Source: Rhodococcus sp. P-2
Lineage (GTDB): Bacteria > Actinomycetota > Actinomycetes > Mycobacteriales > Mycobacteriaceae
Direction of reading: 5' to 3'
DNA length: 64,000 bases
NCBI RefSeq assembly: GCF_016598535.1
Contig: NZ_CP066779.1
Coordinates: forward strand, 806,001 to 870,000
In this document: positions 25,787 through 34,875 of the stretch, one piece after another
Layout of the letters: the number at the start of each line of letters is the position of its first letter
Position numbering within the stretch: the stretch's first letter is position 1
Program-made: the position numbers and the translations under genes
Notes under the pieces: generated by a model
What the model was told of the DNA's origin: nothing
The model's database searches: none
The model's input: the letters and a program-made list of their open reading frames with translations, nothing else

Positions 25787-28700
25787 TCAGCGAAAGTCTC
25801 GCGACTTGGCTGTGACTCGCAGATCCATCAGCTGCATCCGGTCTGCCACGACGGTGACAGCGCCTTCTGCATTTTGCACCTTCCCTCGAATAAGCAACGC
25901 CGGCGCCGTATTTGCCAGTTTTCGGTACTTTGCCCACAACCCCACCGAACACACGACATTGACCATGCCGGTTTCGTCTTCGAGGTTGATGAACGTGACG
26001 CCCGCAGCTGTTGCCGGGCGCTGCCGGTGTGTGACTGCTCCCCCCACCAGCACACGGTCACCGTCCGGGATGTCGAGAAGTCTCGACGCCGGCACCACGC
26101 CAAGCGCGTCGAGCTGTGGGCGGAGAAACTGTGTCGGGTAGGTGTCGGGAGATACTCCTGTCGCCCAGACATCCGCTGCCGCCAATTCGACGTCGCTCAT
26201 TCCGGGCAGGGTGGGAGCTGTGACCGATGCACCGATACCCGGCAAGCGGTCGGGGCGCTCCCCTGCCGCAGCGCCCGCTGCCCACAGCGCTTCTCTACGC
26301 GAGATGCCGAAGCTGGCGAGCGCACCGGCGGTCGCCAACGATTCAGCCTGTGCGGTAGTCAGTTCCACCCGGCCGGTCAGATCGAGAAACGACGTGAACG
26401 GTCCACCGAGGTCACGCTGTTCGACGATCTTCTCGGCCAGTGCATCGCCGATGTTGCGCACCTCCCCCAATCCCAGCCGAACCTCGAATCCACCTGCCTC
26501 GACGGTGGCGTGCGCAAGGCTGACATTGATGTCTGCACCGTGTACCTGCACTCCGTGCCGGCGCGCGTCGGCAACCAACGACTGCGGCGAGTAGAAACCC
26601 ATGGGCTGCGCGCGCAGAAGTCCGGCGCAGAACGCAGCGGGATGATGGAGTTTGAACCACGAGGAGTAGAAGACCAGCGCGGCAAAACTCTGTGAATGGC
26701 TTTCCGGGAAACCGAAATTGGCAAACGCATACAGCTTTTCGTAGATCCGGTCGGCAACCTCGTCGCCGATGCCGTGTAGGTCTCGCATGCCCTGATAGAA
26801 CCTCGCGCGCAGTTGTTCCATCTTCTCGGTGGAGCGTTTCGATCCCATTGCCCGACGCAATTGATCGGCCTCGGACGGCGTGAAGCCCGCAACGTCGACG
26901 GCCATCTGCATCAACTGTTCCTGGAACAGCGGAACCCCCAACGTGCGTTCGAGTGCCTTCTCGAGCGACGGATGGTCGTAGGACACAGGTTCGAGTTTGT
27001 TGCGCCGACGAATGTACGGATGCACTGATCCGCCTTGAATCGGCCCCGGACGGATGAGCGCGACTTCGACCACCAGGTCGTAGAAGTTTCGAGGCTTCAG
27101 ACGCGGCAGTGTCGCCATCTGCGCACGTGATTCCACTTGGAACACCCCCACCGAATCTGCCCGCTGCAGCATCTCGTACACCGCCGTTTCCGACAGATCG
27201 AGTTGCGCCAGATCGACTGTGATGCCTTTGTGTTCGGCCACCAGATCCATCATGTAATGCAATGCAGAGAGCATGCCGAGGCCGAGCAGGTCGAACTTGA
27301 CCAGCCCAGCGGCAGCACAGTCGTCCTTGTCCCACTGCAGGACACTACGATTGGCCATTCGCGCCCACTCCACCGGGCAGACGTCGGCGATAGGACGATC
27401 GCAGATGACCATGCCGCCCGAGTGGATACCGAGGTGCCGCGGATAGCCTTCGATCTGCGCCGCCAGTTCGAGTACCGGACGCGGAATATCTGTATCCGCA
27501 TTCTTGTCGATACCACCCCACCGGCCGACCTGCTTACTCCACGCATCTTGCTGTCCCTGCGAAAAGCCCAGTGCCCGAGCCATGTCCCGCACCGACGACT
27601 TTCCTCGATAGGTGATGACATTGGCGACCTGCGCGGCATACGTACGCCCGTACTTCGCGTACACGTGCTGGATCGCCTCTTCCCTACGGTCGGACTCGAT
27701 GTCCACGTCGATGTCGGGCGGGCCGTCACGTTCGGGCGCAAGAAACCTCTCGAACAACAATTTGTTGCGAACCGGATCGACATTGGTGATGCCGATCGCG
27801 TAACACACCGCCGAGTTCGCAGCGGAACCTCTTCCCTGACAGAGGATGTCGTTGTTCTTGCAGAACGACACGATGTCATGCACCACCAGGAAGTATCCGG
27901 GAAAGTTCAATCCCTCGATGATGGCAAGTTCATGTTCGAGCTGTTTGTATGCCTTCGGTGCACCTTCCGGCGGTCCGTAGCGTTCCAGCGCCCCCACCAT
28001 GGTGAGCTCACGCAACCACGACGCCTCGGTATGCCCGGCGGGAACGTCGAACGGTGGCAATTTGGGCGCGATGAGCTTGAGATCGAAAGCGCACTCACGA
28101 CCAAGATCGGCGGCACCACTGACAGCCTCGGGATAGAGCGAGAACAGTGTCGCCATCTCCGCGCCGGACCGCAGGTGCGCTCCGCCGGTAGGGGCCAACC
28201 ATCCTGCTGCCTCGTCCAAGCTTTGACGCGACCGCACAGCCGCCATTGCCATGGCGAGGCGTCGACGCGGAGGAGCGGCGAAGTGCGCGGCGGTGGTCGC
28301 CACCGTACGTAGTCCATGCTCTCTCGCTAATTCGGCCAGAACGGCATTGCGCTCGTCGTCCTCCGCCAACCCATGATGGGTGAGTTCCACCGACACTCGC
28401 TCCGCCCCGAATCGCTCGACCAGATCCAGCAAGGCCTCCGCCGCCGCTTCGCGACCACCCGACGTCAAGGCTTGCCGCACATGACCTTTCCGGCACCCGG
28501 TCAGGATCTGCCAGTGGCCACCGGCCGCTTCGGTCAGCACGTCGTAGTCGTACTGCAGTTTGCCCTTCTCGCCGCCCGCCAGATGCGCGGCAGCGATCTC
28601 CCGCGAAAGCCGGCGATACCCTTCCTGCCCACGGGCAAGCACCAGGAGGTGTGTTCCACCGGGATCTGCCGTGCCGGTTCTGGGTACCGAGTCCAGAGAA

Positions 28701-29074
28701 AGCTCAGCTCCGAAGACTGTGCGCATTCCCCATTCACGTGCGGCTTCCGCAAACCTCACCACGCCGTAGAAGCCGTCGTGATCAGTGACGGCGATAGCTT
28801 CGAGCCCGAGACGCACTGCTTCCTCGACCAACTCTTCCGGCGGCGATGCGCCGTCGAGGAAACTGAAGGCCGAGTGAGCGTGCAGTTCTGCGTAAGGAAC
28901 TACACCGGCACCACGGGTGAGCTCGCCCGCGTGATACTCGCCGCGCTTTCTTGACCAGGCGGGGCTGTCACTTCCATCGCCCGGAAACAAATCCTCATGT
29001 TCCACACGGCCGGGTCGTCCGGAAAGCACCCGTTCCATCTCGGACCACGTCGGCGGCCCATTTCCCCAACCCAC
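25787..29074 (-). CDS. dnaE2: Error-prone DNA polymerase III alpha subunit DnaE2
   Basis: A 1095-residue C-family DNA polymerase that copies damaged templates during SOS mutagenesis, working with ImuA' and ImuB. It closely follows the Mycobacterium tuberculosis DnaE2 pattern. Seen are the PHP domain (AELHAHSAFSFLDGAS, near residue 62), the palm catalytic site DGPPDIDVDIES (about 448-459), IHSGGMVICDRP, GSKRSTEKMEQLRARF, AFANFGFPESHSQSFA, and the OB-fold C-terminal region. The GTG start at 29074 has GAGGT upstream and encodes the usual MGWGNGPPTWSEMERVL. A perfect LexA box stands 82 bp upstream. The other mutasome genes, imuA'-imuB, are about 30 kb away in this window. Confidence 0.97.
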   Translation of the reverse strand: MGWGNGPPTWSEMERVLSGRPGRVEHEDLFPGDGSDSPAWSRKRGEYHAGELTRGAGVVPYAELHAHSAFSFLDGASPPEELVEEAVRLGLEAIAVTDHDGFYGVVRFAEAAREWGMRTVFGAELSLDSVPRTGTADPGGTHLLVLARGQEGYRRLSREIAAAHLAGGEKGKLQYDYDVLTEAAGGHWQILTGCRKGHVRQALTSGGREAAAEALLDLVERFGAERVSVELTHHGLAEDDERNAVLAELAREHGLRTVATTAAHFAAPPRRRLAMAMAAVRSRQSLDEAAGWLAPTGGAHLRSGAEMATLFSLYPEAVSGAADLGRECAFDLKLIAPKLPPFDVPAGHTEASWLRELTMVGALERYGPPEGAPKAYKQLEHELAIIEGLNFPGYFLVVHDIVSFCKNNDILCQGRGSAANSAVCYAIGITNVDPVRNKLLFERFLAPERDGPPDIDVDIESDRREEAIQHVYAKYGRTYAAQVANVITYRGKSSVRDMARALGFSQGQQDAWSKQVGRWGGIDKNADTDIPRPVLELAAQIEGYPRHLGIHSGGMVICDRPIADVCPVEWARMANRSVLQWDKDDCAAAGLVKFDLLGLGMLSALHYMMDLVAEHKGITVDLAQLDLSETAVYEMLQRADSVGVFQVESRAQMATLPRLKPRNFYDLVVEVALIRPGPIQGGSVHPYIRRRNKLEPVSYDHPSLEKALERTLGVPLFQEQLMQMAVDVAGFTPSEADQLRRAMGSKRSTEKMEQLRARFYQGMRDLHGIGDEVADRIYEKLYAFANFGFPESHSQSFAALVFYSSWFKLHHPAAFCAGLLRAQPMGFYSPQSLVADARRHGVQVHGADINVSLAHATVEAGGFEVRLGLGEVRNIGDALAEKIVEQRDLGGPFTSFLDLTGRVELTTAQAESLATAGALASFGISRREALWAAGAAAGERPDRLPGIGASVTAPTLPGMSDVELAAADVWATGVSPDTYPTQFLRPQLDALGVVPASRLLDIPDGDRVLVGGAVTHRQRPATAAGVTFINLEDETGMVNVVCSVGLWAKYRKLANTAPALLIRGKVQNAEGAVTVVADRMQLMDLRVTAKSRDFR

Positions 29075-29156
29075 ACTGACCTCGCACCTGATCGAGTCGG
29101 CCGTCAGGGACGACCGACTGCTCGAGGATGCCGAAAGGGAAGACGCACCACATGCA

Positions 29157-29172
29157 TCGAACTGATGTTCGA
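29157..29172. promoter_or_regulatory. LexA SOS box of dnaE2
   Basis: TCGAACTGATGTTCGA matches the actinobacterial SOS box (TCGAAC-N4-GTTCGA) perfectly. It lies between the divergent dnaE2 and alkaline phosphatase genes, 82 bp from the dnaE2 start and 170 bp from the phosphatase start, so dnaE2 is the likely target. Confidence 0.9.
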
Positions 29173-29342
29173 TGCGGATTCAGTCTGCCAGGTCACTCAC
29201 CCACAGTCAACAGAGCGAATCTCAACCCTCACCGTCTCGTCACATTCAGATGTACGCATGTCTGCACTCCGTTCACTTTGGCCCCAGATCATTAGCGGCG
29301 TTCATAATCTCCATCCATACTGTTTCCAGGAGTACTACTCGT

Positions 29343-30875
29343 ATGTCGTTCTCGCGCAACACACGTAGGTTGACGGCCGTCGCCGGCGCCGTCGCCGTTC
29401 TGGCCGCTGCCGGCTGCAGCAGCAGCGCCGACGAGGCCACAGGCTCGAACGGCGCGACCGTCGATCGCGCCGCGACCGGCGAACTGTCCTCGAACGGTGG
29501 CGCTCGTCGCATCGACGGTGATCAGTCGGCCGCAGTGCGCGACGCCGTCAATGCCTCCGGCGCGAAGAACGTCATCCTCCTGATCGGGGACGGCATGGGC
29601 GACTCGGAGATCACAGCCGCACGCAACTACGCCGAAGGCGCTGCGGGCAGCTTCCCCGGCCTCGACGCCCTGCCGATCACCGGCCAGTACACGCACTACG
29701 CGTTGACCAAGGACGGCAAGCCCGACTACGTCACCGACTCCGCTGCCAGTGGATCGGCATGGTCCACCGGCACCAAGACCTACAACGGCGCGATTTCCGT
29801 CGACATCAAGGGTCAGGCCCAGTCGACCGTCCTCGAGATCGCCAAGGCGAACGGCAAGGCCACCGGCAACGTCTCCACTGCCGAGGTGCAGGACGCCACC
29901 CCCGCAGTGCAGGTCGCACACGTCAGTGGCCGCAAGTGCTACGGGCCGGAGGCAACGTCCAAGTCCTGCCCGGAGAACGCCATCGAGAACGGCGGCAAGG
30001 GGTCGATCAGCGAACAGCTCCTCGACACCCGAGCCGACGTCACCTTTGCCGGCGGCGCCAAGTCCTTCGCTGAGACCGCGAAAGCCGGTGACTGGCAGGG
30101 CAAGACACTCAACGAGCAGGCTGCCGCTCGCGGCTATCAGCTGGTGAAGAATGCCGCCGAGATGAATGAGGTCGGCAAGGCCGATCAGGATGCACCCGTG
30201 CTCGGCTTGTTCGCCGACGGCAACATGCCCGTCCGCTGGGAAGGCTCTGTCGCCACCCGTGACGGTTACCTGCAACCCGCCGAAACCTGCGTCGACAACC
30301 CCAAGCGAACCTCCGACGTACCCAAGCTCGCGGACATGACGCAGAAGGCGATCGACCTACTGAAGGTCAACGACAACGGATTCTTCCTCCAGGTCGAAGG
30401 TGCCTCGATCGACAAGCAAGACCACGCAGCCAACGCGTGCGGTCAGATCGGTGAAACCGTCGACCTCGACGAAGCTGTGCAGAAGGCACTCGAATTTGCG
30501 AAGACCGACGGAGAAACCCTGGTCATCGTCACAGCCGACCACGCTCACACCAGCCAGATCGTCACCAACGTCAGCGCAGACGACATCGCCACCATCGCCA
30601 AGGACCAGAACATCCCGGTCGAGCGCGCCCAGGAAATCGTCTACCCCGGTCTGACCCGCAAGCTGACCACGAAGGACGGCTCGGAGATGACGATCAGCTA
30701 CGGAACGTCCGAAGATCCGGCCGTCGAATCCGAAGGGCATACCGGAACTCAGTTGCGCGTAGCAGCTTTCGGCCCGCACGCGGCCAATGTCAGCGGCCTC
30801 ACGGACCAGACCGATCTGTTCTTCACGATGACCGATGCGCTGGGACTCGACCGTTCCAAGGTCGCAGCTCACTGA
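29343..30875 (+). CDS. phoA: Alkaline phosphatase (PhoA-like lipoprotein)
   Basis: A 510-residue extracytoplasmic phosphomonoesterase. The signal peptide ends in a lipobox (LAAAGC, Cys25), so it is probably a lipid-anchored surface protein. The alkaline phosphatase core has IGDGMGDSE (first metal Asp), [12 protein letters not shown] with the nucleophile Ser next to Asp, and a metal-site TADHAHTSQ. Its length is close to PhoA-type enzymes. The ATG at 29343 has AGGAG ten bases upstream. A strong hairpin lies downstream inside the converging FhuF-like gene. It is divergent from dnaE2. A phosphate-starvation (PhoP) box was looked for but not securely found. Confidence 0.92.
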   Translation: MSFSRNTRRLTAVAGAVAVLAAAGCSSSADEATGSNGATVDRAATGELSSNGGARRIDGDQSAAVRDAVNASGAKNVILLIGDGMGDSEITAARNYAEGAAGSFPGLDALPITGQYTHYALTKDGKPDYVTDSAASGSAWSTGTKTYNGAISVDIKGQAQSTVLEIAKANGKATGNVSTAEVQDATPAVQVAHVSGRKCYGPEATSKSCPENAIENGGKGSISEQLLDTRADVTFAGGAKSFAETAKAGDWQGKTLNEQAAARGYQLVKNAAEMNEVGKADQDAPVLGLFADGNMPVRWEGSVATRDGYLQPAETCVDNPKRTSDVPKLADMTQKAIDLLKVNDNGFFLQVEGASIDKQDHAANACGQIGETVDLDEAVQKALEFAKTDGETLVIVTADHAHTSQIVTNVSADDIATIAKDQNIPVERAQEIVYPGLTRKLTTKDGSEMTISYGTSEDPAVESEGHTGTQLRVAAFGPHAANVSGLTDQTDLFFTMTDALGLDRSKVAAH

Positions 30876-30912
30876 CCTGACAACACCCGACCCGGTAAAG
30901 GCCTGGGTCCAG

Positions 30913-31683
30913 TCACACCAGAGCAGCCAAGGCGCGCACCCGATCTTCGGGTGCGCGCTTCGGGCAACTGGTGCACTTGCCTTCACCGGGCACCTCGTAG
31001 ATCAGGCAGCACGACGCCCGCTGCGTGAATCTGCGTCGCCCTGATGCCACTGGTGTCAATGGATTGGAAACGCGCACAACACTTTCATTGCGGTCGACAT
31101 CGACGAAACGCGGAACCGGAATGCCCGGGTTCTCGCCGCGGAGAACATCGATCAGACCGGCCGCAAATGCACTTCCACGCTCCCTCGCGCTACCGGCTGC
31201 GTCAAGGCTGCGATTGGCGATGGAATCCGTCGTGATCGCCCACAGCGCCTGCTGCCGAACGCCGGACACCTCGGCGAGTACTTCGATCACGGGGCTGAGT
31301 GAGCGGAACATCGCGTGACCCAACTCCGCCACACTCCGCGAGATCGGAATGACCGATCCGGCAGCAAACCCGCCCAGATAGCCGTTGTCACGCAAGAAGA
31401 TCCGCCCACCGTCCAACGATGGATCGGCCGCGAACCCGGTGACCATCCCGGTTCCGATCGGAATGCCGGTCAGCGTCGAGCTGGCCGAGTACCACCACAA
31501 CGTGCCGTTCACTCGGCTGTCCGAACTCCCCCACCGCTCGGCCGTATCGGCGACGCGAGCTGCCAACCACTGGGGGTCGGTCATCAACACCGCGGGCACC
31601 GTATCCGGATATGCGGTCAGGTCGTCGAAGAACGGCACAGCTACTGCCATACGGGCGTAGATCCCGGCTATCGATTCCGTCAT
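30913..31683 (-). CDS. FhuF-like [2Fe-2S] ferric-reductase-family protein
   Basis: A 256-residue cytoplasmic protein. Its C-terminal motif Cys225-Cys226-x10-Cys237-x2-Cys240 is the unusual [2Fe-2S] site of FhuF, which reduces ferric siderophores to release iron. The N-terminal two thirds match the FhuF-like domain (GTLWWYSASSTLTGIP, DNGYLGGFA). The start ATG at 31683 overlaps the ATPase stop by four bases (ATGA), so it is the fourth gene of the BtuFCD-like operon. Because a cobalamin riboswitch leads this operon, its substrate may be a corrinoid or a related metal complex rather than iron; that is inference. A hairpin (30932-30958) lies inside its last codons. Confidence 0.82.
   Translation of the reverse strand: MTESIAGIYARMAVAVPFFDDLTAYPDTVPAVLMTDPQWLAARVADTAERWGSSDSRVNGTLWWYSASSTLTGIPIGTGMVTGFAADPSLDGGRIFLRDNGYLGGFAAGSVIPISRSVAELGHAMFRSLSPVIEVLAEVSGVRQQALWAITTDSIANRSLDAAGSARERGSAFAAGLIDVLRGENPGIPVPRFVDVDRNESVVRVSNPLTPVASGRRRFTQRASCCLIYEVPGEGKCTSCPKRAPEDRVRALAALV
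30932..30958 (+). terminator. Terminator hairpin for phoA inside the FhuF-like gene
   Basis: GCGCGCACCCGA and TCGGGTGCGCGC form a perfect 12-bp stem with a three-base TCT loop, 57 bp after the phosphatase stop. It lies wholly within the last codons of the converging FhuF-like gene. Confidence 0.65.
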
Positions 31684-32513
31684 GCCAGCCCCAATATCTC
31701 CATCCGCGGACGTACGCCGCGTTCGACTCGCGCCTTGATGCCGAAAACCTCGGCCAACAGCGGCTCGTCCAACACCTCGACCGTAGACCCACACGCGCGG
31801 AGTTCACCTTCGGTGAGCACGGCAAGGTTGTCGCAGTACTCGACTGCCAACCGTAGATCGTGCATCGTGACCACAACTGCGAGCCCCGCCGACGCCAGTT
31901 CGGCGAGCAATTCCATCACGATCAACTGGTGACGAAGATCGAGATGATTGGTCGGCTCGTCCAACAACAGAACCTTGGGCTCCTGAGCCAATGCGCGCGC
32001 TATCGAGACACGTTGCCGCTCACCGCCCGACAGAGTCGACACGTCCCGTCCGGCAAGCTCGACCAAACCGACCTGCTCGATGCATCGATCCACGATGGTT
32101 GTGTCACGATCCGTGCTTCGGTCCAACCAGCTGCGGTGCGGAGTTCGTCCCAGTGCGATTGATTCACGGACCGAAAGTCCTGCCGAGACAGTAGGTTCCT
32201 GAACACTTGCCGAGATGGTTCGGGCGATGTCCTTACGCGAGAGCGTCGTCGAGTCGGCTTGATCGATCAGAACTGCGCCACCTGTCGGAGTCAAAGCGTT
32301 GTAGCAGCAGCGCAGTGCCGTCGTCTTGCCACTGCCGTTCGGTCCGACCAAGCCCAATATTTCACCGGACGTCACTGCGAAAGTGATGCCGCGCAAGACT
32401 TCGCGGTTGCCGAGCCTCGCCCGGGTCTCGACGAGTTCGAGCAGAGGCGCAGCTTCGGCGTCCTTCGGGAGTGTCCCTGTTCTGGCCTGTGTCACTGTTC
32501 TGATCTGCGTCAC
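31680..32513 (-). CDS. btuD: ABC transporter ATPase, BtuD/FecE-like
   Basis: A 277-residue ATP-binding subunit of a metal-chelate/vitamin B12 importer. It has Walker A GPNGSGKT (57-64), the Q-loop region SASVQEP, signature LSGGERQR, Walker B VLLLDEPTNHLDL, and the H-loop VVTMHDLRLAVEY. Sequence alone does not separate iron-siderophore from B12 importers; the cobalamin riboswitch at the head of the operon favours B12. The GTG start at 32513 overlaps the permease stop by four bases, and its stop overlaps the FhuF-like start by four, so all four genes are translationally coupled. Confidence 0.85.
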   Translation of the reverse strand: MTQIRTVTQARTGTLPKDAEAAPLLELVETRARLGNREVLRGITFAVTSGEILGLVGPNGSGKTTALRCCYNALTPTGGAVLIDQADSTTLSRKDIARTISASVQEPTVSAGLSVRESIALGRTPHRSWLDRSTDRDTTIVDRCIEQVGLVELAGRDVSTLSGGERQRVSIARALAQEPKVLLLDEPTNHLDLRHQLIVMELLAELASAGLAVVVTMHDLRLAVEYCDNLAVLTEGELRACGSTVEVLDEPLLAEVFGIKARVERGVRPRMEILGLA

Positions 32514-33550
32514 TGTTCGAGCCTCCGATACTGCCGGTAGAGCATCCAGACGAAGATCGGTGCACCGACGAGAGCGGTGATCACTCCGACCGGAACTTCA
32601 GTGGATTGTGCCACCGAGCGCGCAGCGGTATCCGCGGCAACCATCGCGACGGCGCCCAGCAGGGCTGCAGCAGGGAGCAGTCGAATTGCTCTGGTGCCAA
32701 CGATGAAACCGGCCAGATGTGGGATCAGCAGACCGATGAATCCGATTCCACCGGCAACGCTGACTGCCGCGCCCGCCAGTACGGAGACCGCAAGCAAGGA
32801 CAACACACGGAACCGTCGGACGTTCATACCGAGTGCAGCAGCCCCGTCGTCACCGGTCTGCAAGACGTCCATCCACCGCGAACTGAACAGAAGGGCGGTA
32901 CCGACGACGACCAGCGTGATCGTCGGGAAGATCAGCGTCGACCATCGCGCATCACCGAATCCGCCTGCAATCCAGTGCATCACCGACGTCACGTGCCGAT
33001 CGTCGGCCAACACCAGGATGCAAAAGGTGATGAGCGCCGAGAATATCTGGGCGAGCGCGACACCCACCAAAATGATCGCGGTCGGCTGCGGATACCGGCC
33101 GCCGATCAGCAGTGCGAGAAACAACGGGATCATCGCCCCGACGAATGCCGCGACCGGGATCGTGAAAACCCCGAGGAGGCCGGCGCCGAAACCCAGCACC
33201 GACACGAGCACCACCATGAATCCCGCACCCGACGAAACTCCGAGCAGATACGGGTCGGCAAGAGGATTCCGTGTGACAGCCTGAGCAACAGCACCCGACA
33301 TCGCCAAGGACGCACCCACCACCGCAGCCGTGAGGGCACGCGGTAGGCGAGAATCGATCACGATCGACTCCCGCGCCGCGGTCCACCACGTCTCGAAAGT
33401 CCCTGGCGCCAAACGAGCTCCGACTATCGCCCACACGTCCCCGACGGGGATGCGAACCGATCCGAAGGAGACGGCCAGCCCCAGTACGACAGCCAGGGCG
33501 ACCGACAAGCCGACAAGGAGGGCGCCGTACCCGTAGCGCGTGCGAGTCAC
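32510..33550 (-). CDS. btuC: ABC transporter permease, BtuC/FecCD family
   Basis: A 346-residue permease with about ten membrane helices typical of BtuC/FecCD proteins. It has SRLPRALTAAVVGASLAMSGAVAQAVTRNPLADPYLLGVSSGAG (positions about 68-111) and the cytoplasmic loop with GFIGLLIPHLAGFIVGTRAIRLLPAAAL, which contacts the ATPase. It works as a dimer with the ATPase and the lipoprotein encoded upstream. Gene order and overlaps (four bases on each side) show a tight operon. Assignment to cobalamin or another corrinoid is from the riboswitch. Confidence 0.88.
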   Translation of the reverse strand: MTRTRYGYGALLVGLSVALAVVLGLAVSFGSVRIPVGDVWAIVGARLAPGTFETWWTAARESIVIDSRLPRALTAAVVGASLAMSGAVAQAVTRNPLADPYLLGVSSGAGFMVVLVSVLGFGAGLLGVFTIPVAAFVGAMIPLFLALLIGGRYPQPTAIILVGVALAQIFSALITFCILVLADDRHVTSVMHWIAGGFGDARWSTLIFPTITLVVVGTALLFSSRWMDVLQTGDDGAAALGMNVRRFRVLSLLAVSVLAGAAVSVAGGIGFIGLLIPHLAGFIVGTRAIRLLPAAALLGAVAMVAADTAARSVAQSTEVPVGVITALVGAPIFVWMLYRQYRRLEQ

Positions 33551-34542
33551 TTCGCCGCGTCAGCGCCCGGATGGAATGCCGTCGCGATGGTCTGTGCCGA
33601 ACGCACCAACCGTGAACTCTCGAACAGGTCCGCGAGAGGAACCACGACGAACCGGTTCTGCTGAACAGCAGGGGTGGTCGCCATCAACGGCTGAGCACGG
33701 AGGAAGTCGATCTTCTGCTCGGCTGTCTTGTCGCCGTAGTCGATGACCACGATCGCCTGGGGTGCACGCTCGGCAACAGCTTCCCACGATGCATCGATGT
33801 AGGGCTTCGTCCCTTCGGCGAAGATGTTCGAGACGCCGGAGTATTCCGCAACCAGTTGACCGACACCGACTCCGCCGATGGTTGTCGGAACCTGATCACC
33901 GCTGTCGTAGAAGAAGGTGGGTACCGGCGCTGCGTCGCCGACCGAAGCGCGGACGGAATCGAGACCATTGCTGATCTCCTCGGCTACCTCACGGGCCGAA
34001 TCTTCGACGCCCAGGACTCGGCCGAGTTGCGTGTAGTCGTTTTCGAGCAATCCGATATCGGGGAAACCGGTGCCACAGTATTCGGAGAAGAGGAAGGTGT
34101 TGATTCCACGCTCGCCGAAGGCGTCTCGGGAGCGCCCTTGCTTCTCGTTGAAGGCACTGGTCATTCCTCCGACCACGAAGTCCGGATCGACGTCGAGAAC
34201 CTGCTCCATGCTGGGGAACGTATCGGAGAGGCTGGGAATCTTGTTGAATACATCGGCGGTCTCAGCAGTCGGCGGGTTGTCGCTGTACGCCCGACCGACG
34301 ATCCGATCACCCGCACCGATTTCGATGAGCGCCTCGGTGACATGCCCGTTCAAGGACACGATGCGTTGCGGCGGCGAATCGAATGTCATCTCTCGATCGC
34401 AGTTGGTCACCGACACCGGTTGCGCGAAGGATTCCGCAGCCGACGCGGACTCCGATTCCTGACCTTTGGAACAACCTGCCGAAACCAAGGCGACCGCGAC
34501 GAGAACAGCGGCGGTGCGGGACGGGGAGAACTGAAGTGACAC
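33547..34542 (-). CDS. btuF: ABC transporter substrate-binding lipoprotein, BtuF/FepB-like
   Basis: A 331-residue lipoprotein. Starting from GTG 34542 the signal peptide ends in the lipobox VSAGC (Cys24). The rest is a class III periplasmic-binding protein. It contains RIVSLNGHVTEALIEIGAGDRIVGRA, DPDFVVGGM and a C-terminal lobe with WEAVAERAPQAIVVIDYGD. GTG 34542 has GAGG upstream and gives a normal signal peptide; upstream codons do not. The binding ligand is predicted to be cobalamin or a related corrinoid, because a cobalamin riboswitch precedes it. It is the first gene of the four-gene operon. Confidence 0.85.
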   Translation of the reverse strand: MSLQFSPSRTAAVLVAVALVSAGCSKGQESESASAAESFAQPVSVTNCDREMTFDSPPQRIVSLNGHVTEALIEIGAGDRIVGRAYSDNPPTAETADVFNKIPSLSDTFPSMEQVLDVDPDFVVGGMTSAFNEKQGRSRDAFGERGINTFLFSEYCGTGFPDIGLLENDYTQLGRVLGVEDSAREVAEEISNGLDSVRASVGDAAPVPTFFYDSGDQVPTTIGGVGVGQLVAEYSGVSNIFAEGTKPYIDASWEAVAERAPQAIVVIDYGDKTAEQKIDFLRAQPLMATTPAVQQNRFVVVPLADLFESSRLVRSAQTIATAFHPGADAAK

Positions 34543-34671
34543 GGGGACCTCGTAAGGGCTCTGAGCCACGAATGAGAATCCGACAGACAACTCCGCCCGC
34601 ACGCTGATCCTCGGCCAGAGCTCCTGCTGGACTTCCTTTTCGTAGACCACGACGAATGGATGTCGCACACC

Positions 34672-34795
34672 GCGCGGTGGGTAATCGGGCTTGCCGACGC
34701 TCGGTGACTACCGAGAATCGACCTACCGTTGCGGGTCAGCGCCGGATTCGGACCGGCTTCCCCCACACGCGTGGCTTGCAAGTGCTTCGAGCAGT
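34672..34795 (-). ncRNA. Cobalamin (B12) riboswitch
   Basis: On the reverse strand the sequence contains CAAGCCACGCG, GGGGGAAGCCGGTCCGAATC, then CCGGCGCTGACCCGCAACGG (the B12 box) and the closing AAGCCCGATTACCCACC. These are the conserved parts of the adenosylcobalamin aptamer. It lies about 130 bp upstream of the lipoprotein gene and faces the same way. The palindrome CACCGCGCGGTG (34668-34679) overlaps its 3' end and could be part of the switching structure. Limits are approximate. Confidence 0.9.
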
Positions 34796-34875
34796 ATGCA
34801 TGACGTTTCCGATTCAAGACCAAACGCCCACTACAGTCGATCTGGCCAGACACCCCCACACACCGGAGTTGATAC

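Noticed and set aside
29220..29320. A phosphate (PhoP) box before alkaline phosphatase
   Set aside because: Only single GTTCACTTT- and GTCACATTC-like pieces are seen, not proper direct repeats, so I did not call it.
30913..34542. Reading the ABC operon as an iron-siderophore importer
   Set aside because: The protein families alone and the FhuF gene suggest it, but the clear cobalamin riboswitch upstream favours B12 or a corrinoid. It remains a fallback.
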